A stretch of 6,645 bases of DNA from Oligoflexia bacterium. Its GTDB lineage: Bacteria; Bdellovibrionota; UBA1018. The DNA lies in NCBI GenBank assembly GCA_903858195.1, contig CAIOHW010000410.1, positions 1-6,645 on the forward strand, in the 5' to 3' direction. The notes below the pieces were generated by a model. The model saw only the letters and a list, made by a program, of their open reading frames with translations. It had not been told where the DNA came from and did no database searches. Within the stretch, counting starts at the first letter, position 1; each line of letters starts with the position of its first letter. Position numbers and translations under genes: made by a program. This document shows positions 1 to 5,759 of this stretch, piece by piece.

Positions 1-2
1 TG

Positions 3-332
3 AAGGTCGACCGAAGGGCGTTCGAGAGCATCCTCAAGAACGTCGCGCAAAATGCGATTCTCCATGGCAGCGCGCAAAACCTCCACCTCGACGCCATGTC
101 GGGCGCGGACTCCCGGGTACGCCTGCTCATCGAGGATGACGGCTGCGGATCCCAGCTCGAGGCGCACAAGATGGGTGTGCTCTTTTCAAGACCCGGAAGA
201 ACTTCGCGAAACGGAATCGGACTCTACCTCGTGCGAAAGTTCGCCGATCGAATGGGAGGAGAGGCTCGCTTCATCCCCAAGGGAACGCGCGGGTTTGGAG
301 TCGAGCTCGATCTCGAGGGGAGGCTCAAGTGA
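3..332 (+). CDS. Sensor histidine kinase, C-terminal ATPase domain (5' partial)
   Basis: This is the C-terminal end of a two-component sensor kinase. The reading frame is open from the left edge (first full codon at base 3), so the sensor, any membrane segments and the phospho-accepting His domain lie outside the window. The visible ~109 residues form a GHKL/HATPase_c fold: an N-box (ILKNVAQNAILHG), a G1 box (EDDGCG, pattern DxGxG), then a lid and G2 region (LFSRPGRTSRNGIGLYLVRKF) followed by the typical MGGEARF strand. Its family binds ATP and phosphorylates its own His, then passes the phosphate to a partner regulator. The stop overlaps the GTG start of the response regulator by 4 bases, so the two are almost surely a cognate pair. 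Its position ahead of hemE suggests it senses haem, a porphyrin, iron or redox state; this is inferred, since the sensor part is not visible. Confidence 0.9.
   Translation, partial: KVDRRAFESILKNVAQNAILHGSAQNLHLDAMSGADSRVRLLIEDDGCGSQLEAHKMGVLFSRPGRTSRNGIGLYLVRKFADRMGGEARFIPKGTRGFGVELDLEGRLK
317..323 (+). promoter_or_regulatory. Ribosome binding site of the response regulator gene
   Basis: GGGGAGG lies 5 bases before the GTG at 329, inside the end of the kinase gene. It decides in favour of this non-ATG start, which also makes the protein begin exactly at the usual receiver-domain N-terminus. Confidence 0.7.
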
Positions 333-1033
333 GTTCACTGCTCCTTCTTGAAGATGATCGCTCGCTCGGTGCGACCCTGAAGGAAGGGCTCGAATCGCGC
401 GGCTTTGCCGTGAGCTGGGCCCGCGACTGCGCCGAAGCCCGGCGCCTGCTTTCGAGTCGGGGGCCTGATGCGGAGCCGGGTGCTTTCGACCTTGCGATCC
501 TGGACGTGAGCCTGCCGGATGGCTCGGGATTTGATTTGGCAGGCGAGATCCGCAAGCAGCAGGAGTTTCCCTTCCTGTTTATGACAGCCCTCAACTCCGC
601 CGAAAACCGGCTGGCGGGATATGAGCTCGGAGCCGAGGAGTTCATCCCCAAGCCATTCCACTTCCGCGAGCTCCTGATCCGAATCGAGCACGTGCTCAAG
701 ACCCACGGCTCGCGCACTCGCTCACGCATCCCGCTTCCGGCAGGCACGCTCGACCTCGACAAGATGTGCCTCGAGCATCCATCGGGCAGCACGAGTTTCA
801 TCGCTCTTCGCGACTTCCGCGTGCTGAAGCTCCTGATCGAGCAGGCGCCGCGGCCCGTATCGCGCGATGAGATGCTTGACCTGATCTGGGGCGAGGACCA
901 GTTTCCCACCCAGCGCACGGTCGACAACTGCATCGTCAGGCTGAGGCAACTGCTCGAAGATACCGAGGGTCGCCTGATCCGCTCGGTGCGAGGCATGGGC
1001 TACCAATGGACACAAGAAGGTGACGCAGAATGA
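329..1033 (+). CDS. OmpR/PhoB-family response regulator, candidate regulator of haem biosynthesis
   Basis: A 234-residue DNA-binding response regulator of normal family length. The N-terminal receiver (about residues 1-120) has the acidic pair D9/D10, the phospho-acceptor D59 in LAILDVSLPDGSG, the switch T86 and the conserved K108 in FIPKPF. The C-terminal winged helix-turn-helix (about 130-230) shows ALRDFRVLKLL, VSRDEMLDLIWG, the recognition-helix region RTVDNCIVRLRQLLE and the wing IRSVRGMGYQW. Family knowledge: phosphorylation by the partner kinase promotes dimerisation and binding to direct repeats at promoters. The GTG start is backed by a good Shine-Dalgarno and a 4-base overlap with the kinase gene; the stop overlaps the hemE start by 4 bases. 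Being co-transcribed with hemE-N-G-H-B, it may autoregulate this operon. In Leptospira a comparable pair (HemK/HemR) occupies the hem locus and controls haem genes. Orthology with HemR is an inference from context, so no symbol is given. Confidence 0.93.
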   Translation: MSSLLLLEDDRSLGATLKEGLESRGFAVSWARDCAEARRLLSSRGPDAEPGAFDLAILDVSLPDGSGFDLAGEIRKQQEFPFLFMTALNSAENRLAGYELGAEEFIPKPFHFRELLIRIEHVLKTHGSRTRSRIPLPAGTLDLDKMCLEHPSGSTSFIALRDFRVLKLLIEQAPRPVSRDEMLDLIWGEDQFPTQRTVDNCIVRLRQLLEDTEGRLIRSVRGMGYQWTQEGDAE

Positions 1034-2052
1034 ATTCCCGATTTGAGGCTGCACTCAGGCGCGAGTCCCAGGCCATACCCCCGATCTGGATGATGAGGCA
1101 GGCGGGCCGATACCACTCCCACTACCAGCGGCTGCGCAAGCAGCACGGCTTCATGGAGCTTTGCAAAAAGCCCGGGCTTGCCGCCGAAGTGGCCCTGGGG
1201 CCGATCGAGGACTTCGATTTTGATGTCTCGATCCTATTCAGCGACCTGCTTTTTCCACTCGAGGCCCTGGGCATGGGCCTCGATTACGACCTGGGTCCTC
1301 CGCGCCTGGGCTTCTCGCTCGAAATGGCCTCGCTCGGAAGACTTCGTCGGATGGAGGATGCGCTCCCGCACCTGCACTTCCAGGCCGAAGCCGTGCGCGA
1401 GACCCGGCGCCTCCTGCCATCCACCAAGAGCCTGATCGGGTTCGTGGGCGGACCCTGGACCCTCATGGGCTATGCCGTGGACGGATCGCATTCGGGTGGG
1501 CTTGCGCGCACCCGCGATCTCGCACCGAGCCTGCTCCCCCCCTTTTTCGAGCAGCTCGTGCCGCTTCTCGATCGCAACATCGCACTCCAACTGGACGCAG
1601 GCGCAGAGGTGGTGCTCATCCTCGACACGGCCGCAGGCGAGCTCTCCCCGGCACAGTGGAAGGACTGGGTCCTGCCTTCGCTCGCTTCGCTGGCGCGATC
1701 GCACCCCAAGCGCGTCGGCTACTACATGCGTGGAGGCACTCCATCGCACTGGGCAGCGCTTCATGATGCGGCACTCCCGCTTGCCGGAATCGGCTTTGAC
1801 TCGGCTCTCTCCATGCCCGAGGCGCTGAGCCACGCCCGCGGCTTCGTTCAGGGAAACTTCCACCAGGAGCACATGACGCTCGATGAATCGTCGTTCCGCC
1901 GCGAGCTCGATCGCTGGCTTGAACCCATTGCAGCACTCAAGCCCGAGGATCGACGGGGCTGGGTCTGCGGATTGGGGCATGGCCTCACTCCTCAGGCGCG
2001 CGAACAGAACGTGCGCACGTTCGTGAAGACCATCCGAGAAAGGCTTGCATGA
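1030..2052 (+). CDS. hemE: Uroporphyrinogen decarboxylase
   Basis: Cytosolic, cofactor-free enzyme that removes four carboxyl groups from the acetate side chains of uroporphyrinogen III to give coproporphyrinogen III. At 340 residues it is the normal family length. The N-terminal signature PPIWMMRQAGRY spans residues 17-28 and supplies the substrate-binding Arg residues (R23, R27). D72 in ILFSDLLFPLEALGMG matches the catalytic Asp that contacts the pyrrole nitrogens. Y148 in GGPWTLMGY and H317 in GLGHGLTP match the other conserved active-site residues. The ATG lies in a 4-base ATGA overlap with the regulator gene, with AAGAAGG (1014-1020) about 9 bases upstream; the signature begins at a typical distance from this start. 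The stop overlaps the hemN start by 4 bases, so translation is probably coupled on both sides. Confidence 0.97.
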   Translation: MNSRFEAALRRESQAIPPIWMMRQAGRYHSHYQRLRKQHGFMELCKKPGLAAEVALGPIEDFDFDVSILFSDLLFPLEALGMGLDYDLGPPRLGFSLEMASLGRLRRMEDALPHLHFQAEAVRETRRLLPSTKSLIGFVGGPWTLMGYAVDGSHSGGLARTRDLAPSLLPPFFEQLVPLLDRNIALQLDAGAEVVLILDTAAGELSPAQWKDWVLPSLASLARSHPKRVGYYMRGGTPSHWAALHDAALPLAGIGFDSALSMPEALSHARGFVQGNFHQEHMTLDESSFRRELDRWLEPIAALKPEDRRGWVCGLGHGLTPQAREQNVRTFVKTIRERLA

Positions 2053-3416
2053 GCTCGCAGATGAATTTCAGGGAACTGGTTCGAAAGTACGACATTCCTG
2101 CGCCCCGTTACACGAGCTACCCGACGGTTCCCTGCTGGGAGCAGGCCCCCGACGCAGCCGAATGGACCGCCTCCGTACGGAGCACCCTCCAGCAGCACGG
2201 CGAGCGCGGCTGGTCGCTTTACCTGCACATTCCCTTCTGCGAGTCGCTTTGCACGTTCTGCGGCTGCAACACTTCGATCACCCGCAAGCACGAAGTCGAA
2301 TCGCCCTACGTCGAGCAGGTGCTCGCGGAATGGAAGAGCTACCTTCAAAAGGTGCCGGAGCTCCGTGAGCGCCCCCTTCAAGTGCTCCACCTGGGGGGCG
2401 GCACTCCGACTTTTCTGTCTCCCGAAAACCTCAGGCGCCTGATTGCGCCGATCCTTGAGTCCACGCGCCGGACCTCCCAGTTCGAGGGATCGGTCGAAGT
2501 GGATCCGCGACGGACCACCCGGGCCCACCTCGAGATGCTCCGCGAGCTTGGCTTCAATCGCGTCTCGCTCGGCGTGCAGGATCTCGACCCGGAAGTGCAG
2601 CGTGTGATTCACCGCAATCAGACGCTTGAGCAGACGATTGCGATCACCGAGGCTGCGCGCGAGCTCGGATATGTCTCCGTCAACTGGGACCTGATCTACG
2701 GACTCCCGCTGCAGACCCTCGAAAAGATCGAGCGCACGGTCGAGGCAACCCTCCAGGCCAAGCCCGATCGCATCGCGCTTTACAGTTTTGCACTCGTCCC
2801 ATGGATCAAGCCCCAGCAGCGCATCTTCAAGGACAGCGACTTGCCGGTGGGCGAGGAAAAGCGCGCCCTGTACGAACGGGCCCGCGGACTTCTGCTCGAA
2901 AAGGGTGGCTACCGTGAGATTGGCATGGACCACTTCGCGCTTCCCACCGACGGACTCAGTCGCGCGATGGATCGGGGCGATCTGCATCGCAACTTCATGG
3001 GCTATGTTGACCATCGCACCGACCTGCTGCTCGGGCTCGGGGTCAGCGCGATCAGCGAGACACCGCGCCACTTCCATCAAAACGAGAAGGTCCTGAACCT
3101 GTACTCCCAGCGGGTGCTCTCGGGTGAGATTCCCACCCATCGCGGACATTCGCTCACCGATGAGGATCGCGAGGCGCGGGAGCAGATTCTCACCCTCATG
3201 ACCCGATGGGAGGTCGAGATTCCGTCCCGTGAACAGCGCGAGGGCCTTGCGCAGATGCTCTCGGAGATGATCACCGACGGACTCGTGCGGCTCGAAGGCC
3301 AAAAGCTCAGCGTGCTGCCGGAGGGTAAACCCTTCCTGCGCAATGCCTGCATGGCGCTGGATCGCAGGCTGCGCGCCCGCCAACCGCAGGCCAGGGTATT
3401 CTCGCAGTCGCTGTGA
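2049..3416 (+). CDS. hemN: Oxygen-independent coproporphyrinogen III oxidase (radical SAM)
   Basis: Radical-SAM enzyme that oxidatively decarboxylates two propionates of coproporphyrinogen III to vinyls, giving protoporphyrinogen IX without O2. Length 455, close to E. coli HemN. The HemN-specific N-terminal arm PRYTSYPTVPCW (19-30) is present, which with the C-terminal domain separates it from the shorter HemW haem chaperones. The motif HIPFCESLCTFCGC gives C64, C68 and C71 as [4Fe-4S] ligands plus the family-conserved C73; Y58 precedes it as in E. coli. SAM-binding and barrel motifs follow: HLGGGTPTFL (114-123), EVDPRRTT, FNRVSLGVQD, WDLIYGLPLQT, then IGMDHFALP and DLLLGLGVSAIS. The C-terminus (FLRNACMALD) also matches HemN. 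The start is supported by AGAAAGG (2037-2043), 5 bases before the ATG; an in-frame Met at residue 5 is the only near alternative. No O2-dependent HemF is seen in the window. Confidence 0.97.
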   Translation: MSSQMNFRELVRKYDIPAPRYTSYPTVPCWEQAPDAAEWTASVRSTLQQHGERGWSLYLHIPFCESLCTFCGCNTSITRKHEVESPYVEQVLAEWKSYLQKVPELRERPLQVLHLGGGTPTFLSPENLRRLIAPILESTRRTSQFEGSVEVDPRRTTRAHLEMLRELGFNRVSLGVQDLDPEVQRVIHRNQTLEQTIAITEAARELGYVSVNWDLIYGLPLQTLEKIERTVEATLQAKPDRIALYSFALVPWIKPQQRIFKDSDLPVGEEKRALYERARGLLLEKGGYREIGMDHFALPTDGLSRAMDRGDLHRNFMGYVDHRTDLLLGLGVSAISETPRHFHQNEKVLNLYSQRVLSGEIPTHRGHSLTDEDREAREQILTLMTRWEVEIPSREQREGLAQMLSEMITDGLVRLEGQKLSVLPEGKPFLRNACMALDRRLRARQPQARVFSQSL

Positions 3417-3420
3417 TCGC

Positions 3421-4698
3421 ATGAACGACCAACACCGCCCAAACCTGCGCAGCATTCAGGTCATCGGAGCCGGCTTCACGGGCACGCTGGCAGCGTTCCT
3501 GCTTGCCGAGCGCGGCCACCGTGTCACGGTGATCGACGCCTCGGAACATCCCGGGGGCCTCATCTCGACACTCCCGCACCCGCGAGGAGACATCGAGACG
3601 GCGGCAAACGGCTTCATCGCCCATCCGCTTTTGGAACGTGTGGCCGACGAAATCGGCGTGAAGCTCGTGCCCGCATCGAAAGTCGCTCGCAAGAATCGCT
3701 TCATCTGGAGTGTGGATCCCGCCAAGCCGGGCCGCCAGTCCTGGCCCCTCACCGTGGGCGAGTCCATCGGCATGGCCTTTCGCCTCCTTTGGAACCTCGC
3801 CACCGGCCGAATGGCCCCGCGTCCCCTGGAGACGCTCGAGGCCTGGGGTCTGCGGACGATCGGCCGCCCGGCCACCCGGAAGGTTCTCTCGACTGCCGTG
3901 CTCGGAATCTACGCCTCGCCCGTCTCGGTGCTGTCGGCAAGCCTGGTCGTGGGGCGTTTCTTTAAAAAGTCCGGCTCAGCCACCACCGCCGTCGAAAAAA
4001 AGGCTCGCCCCAAACTTCGCGGCACGGTGGCCCCGGAGCGAGGCATGGGCGAATGGTTTACGAAGATGCGCATGCATCTGGATTCGAGGGGCGTGAAGTT
4101 TGTCACGCGACACGAGCCCGAACTCGAGGCCACCCCACTGCCAAACCCCACCGAGACCTGGATCTGCACTTCGGCCCCCGAAGCGGCAAGGCTCACCCGC
4201 AAGGTCGCCCCTGAACTCTCCAGGCAGCTCTCGGAGATCCAGCTTCTCCCCATCGTCACTGCCTCACGCTTTTCAGACTCATCGCCCCAAGATCCCGCAG
4301 GCTTTGGCTGCCTCTTTCACCTCGAGGCGGGATTCAACAGCCTTGGCGTCCTCTGGAGCTCGGATATTTTTCCGCACCGATTTGCCCGCGGCACCCGGGC
4401 CGAGACGTGGATCCTGAAGGGCGATGCGCTCTCGGACGACGAGATCCTCGATCGGGTTCAGCGCGACCGCAGTAGACTTTCGGGCTCTGGCCCTACTGCG
4501 CGCGATACCCCATGCGAGATCAAGATCACCCGCTGGCCCAAGGCCTTTCCCCTCTATGATATCGCACTGGAGAGGACGCTTGCATCGCTCCCCCGCCCGC
4601 CCGATGGGATCGTGCTCTGCGGAAACTACCTGGGAAGGCTTGGGCTTTCGCAGATCGCCTTACAGGTTCAGGAAAAAGTGGAGGAGCTCCCCTCATGA
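3421..4698 (+). CDS. hemG: Protoporphyrinogen oxidase, FAD-dependent HemY/PPOX type
   Basis: Probable flavoenzyme oxidising protoporphyrinogen IX to protoporphyrin IX, normally membrane-associated and O2-using. The symbol follows the use of hemG for this family in some annotations; it is the FAD HemY/PPOX type, not the small flavodoxin-like HemG of E. coli. At 425 residues it is slightly short for the family. The N-terminal Rossmann motif VIGAGFTG (G16, G18, G21) runs to the ribose-binding acid D39, followed by HPGGLIST and ETAANGFI (59-66). Mid-protein GIYASPVSVLSASL (from 162) resembles the family's GIYAxxxxxLS stretch, ERGMGEW (206-212) the GGM region, and CGNYLGRLGL (400-409) the C-terminal FAD-binding AGN motif. 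Start chosen at 3421 because it puts the FAD motif at the expected distance; the frame is open back to an ATG at 3343, but that would add 26 Arg-rich residues and overlap hemN. It begins 4 bases after the hemN stop with no clear Shine-Dalgarno. Function rests partly on its place between hemN and hemH; the family also includes other FAD amine oxidase-like enzymes. Confidence 0.9.
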   Translation: MNDQHRPNLRSIQVIGAGFTGTLAAFLLAERGHRVTVIDASEHPGGLISTLPHPRGDIETAANGFIAHPLLERVADEIGVKLVPASKVARKNRFIWSVDPAKPGRQSWPLTVGESIGMAFRLLWNLATGRMAPRPLETLEAWGLRTIGRPATRKVLSTAVLGIYASPVSVLSASLVVGRFFKKSGSATTAVEKKARPKLRGTVAPERGMGEWFTKMRMHLDSRGVKFVTRHEPELEATPLPNPTETWICTSAPEAARLTRKVAPELSRQLSEIQLLPIVTASRFSDSSPQDPAGFGCLFHLEAGFNSLGVLWSSDIFPHRFARGTRAETWILKGDALSDDEILDRVQRDRSRLSGSGPTARDTPCEIKITRWPKAFPLYDIALERTLASLPRPPDGIVLCGNYLGRLGLSQIALQVQEKVEELPS

Positions 4699-5759
4699 AA
4701 CACGACGCCCGATTCCAGTCCGCATCCGCGCGCCGCGGGGCGCTTCTGATCAACTTAGGCACCCCGGATGAACCCACCACCTCTGCCCTCAGGCGCTACC
4801 TTCGGGAATTTCTCTCCGATCCGGATGTGATCGACATCCCCGCACCCCTGCGCTTCTTACTCGTCAACTGCGTGATCGTGCCCTTTCGTTCGCCGAAGTC
4901 CGCCCACGCCTACCGCGCGATCTGGGGTCAAAACGGATCACCGCTGCGTCACTTCACCGGCTCGCTGCACGAAAAAACGGCAGCCGCCCTGCAGGCAAGC
5001 GGCATCGCGCTGGACTGGGCGATGCGCTATGGCAATCCCGGCATTGGTCCGGCCCTCGAGCGCATGAGGAGCCTCGGAGTCGAGGAGCTGACACTCCTGC
5101 CGCTCTACCCGCAGTTTGCCCAGAGCACGGTGACCAGCACCCTCACCCATGTGAACCGACTCCTGTCGCAGATGGGCTGGAGTCCGCGCCTTCGCGTGAT
5201 CGAACCCTTCTACCGTGATCCGGGTTTCATCGAGGCACAGGCCTCCCTCATCCGCCCGCTGCTCGAAGACAAGCACCTGCTCCTGAGCTTCCACGGCATT
5301 CCCGAGCGCCACATCACCCGAAGCTCGCCCGATTGCGGAAGCTGCCTGCCGCGTGCGGCCTGTGAAAAACTGGAGCACGCGCTCTGCTACCGCGGCCAGT
5401 GCTACGAGACGGCGCATCTGATCGCCCGCGCACTCGGGCTTCCGCCTTCGCGCTATTCCATTTCATTTCAATCGCGCCTCGGCCGCACGCCCTGGATCCG
5501 CCCATTCACCGACCACCATCTCGAGGAGCTGGCTTCCCGGGGGGTGAAGCGCCTCGTGGTGACCTGTCCGTCGTTCGTGTCCGATTGCCTCGAAACGCTC
5601 GAAGAGATCGGCGTGCGCGAGCGCGAACGATTCATGGGCTTGGGCGGAGAGAGCCTGGATCTCGCTCCCTGTGTCAATGACTCCGAGGCTTGGAGTTCGA
5701 CCGTGGCAAAAATGATCATGAAGGAGGCTTCAGATGCTGGAACGCCCGCGACGCAATAG
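4695..5759 (+). CDS. hemH: Protoporphyrin ferrochelatase with predicted internal [2Fe-2S] cluster
   Basis: Terminal enzyme inserting Fe2+ into protoporphyrin IX to form protohaem. Length 354, within the bacterial range. The N-terminal GALLINLGTPDEP, then LREFLSDPDVIDIP, YRAIWGQNGSPL, MRYGNPGI and LLPLYPQFAQST are standard ferrochelatase blocks. The catalytic His is H200 in LLSFHGIPERHI and the conserved acid is E300 in VSDCLETLEEI. Between them, residues 214-236 hold five Cys (C214, C217, C223, C231, C236). A known class of ferrochelatases, exemplified by Myxococcus xanthus, binds a [2Fe-2S] cluster through four Cys in an internal segment of about 20 residues, so this protein likely belongs there. 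Other ligand sites near the C-terminus are absent (only C326 or so, in APCVND). The start lies in a 4-base ATGA overlap with hemG, with GAGGAG (4681-4686) 8 bases upstream. Confidence 0.97.
   Translation: MKHDARFQSASARRGALLINLGTPDEPTTSALRRYLREFLSDPDVIDIPAPLRFLLVNCVIVPFRSPKSAHAYRAIWGQNGSPLRHFTGSLHEKTAAALQASGIALDWAMRYGNPGIGPALERMRSLGVEELTLLPLYPQFAQSTVTSTLTHVNRLLSQMGWSPRLRVIEPFYRDPGFIEAQASLIRPLLEDKHLLLSFHGIPERHITRSSPDCGSCLPRAACEKLEHALCYRGQCYETAHLIARALGLPPSRYSISFQSRLGRTPWIRPFTDHHLEELASRGVKRLVVTCPSFVSDCLETLEEIGVRERERFMGLGGESLDLAPCVNDSEAWSSTVAKMIMKEASDAGTPATQ
5334..5402 (+). other. Cysteine-rich segment of HemH, predicted [2Fe-2S] ligand region
   Basis: Codons for HemH residues 214-236 encode five Cys in the spacing C-x2-C-x5-C-x7-C-x4-C, beginning 14 residues after the catalytic His. 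The closing CYRGQC (231-236) is followed by helix YETAHLIARALGLP. Four of the five are expected to bind the cluster; which one is spare cannot be decided from one sequence. Confidence 0.75.
5721..5727 (+). promoter_or_regulatory. Ribosome binding site of hemB
   Basis: AAGGAGG, a near-perfect Shine-Dalgarno, sits inside the end of hemH and 6 bases before the ATG at 5734. It fixes the hemB start despite the 26-base overlap with hemH. Confidence 0.8.

Noticed and set aside
52..351. A 99-codon plus-strand frame across the kinase end.
   Set aside because: It is a Ser/Arg/Thr-rich shadow in another frame; the frame beginning at base 3 carries the N, G1 and G2 boxes.
325..996. A 223-codon minus-strand open frame opposite the response regulator.
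   Set aside because: Low-complexity Ser/Arg-rich translation typical of a shadow frame; the plus-strand frame has all receiver and winged-helix motifs.
1234..1980. A 248-codon minus-strand open frame opposite hemE.
   Set aside because: Same cause: antisense shadow of a conserved gene, rich in Arg, Glu and Ala with no domain that I recognise.
3343..3420. An upstream ATG extending hemG by 26 residues.
   Set aside because: The extension is Arg-rich, overlaps hemN by 74 bases and pushes the FAD motif away from the N-terminus; the ATG at 3421 fits the family better.
1992..3455. A 487-codon open frame on the minus strand covering all of hemN.
   Set aside because: It lies antisense to an unmistakable radical-SAM gene, shows no recognisable domain, and is explained by strong G/C third-position bias that removes reverse-strand stops. 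It also has no spacing or start-site support.
582..5092. Isolated TGACA pentamers (for example near 582 and 5088), considered as half-sites of a Leptospira HemR-like direct repeat.
   Set aside because: Each lies inside a coding region without a second properly spaced half-site, so they are expected by chance.
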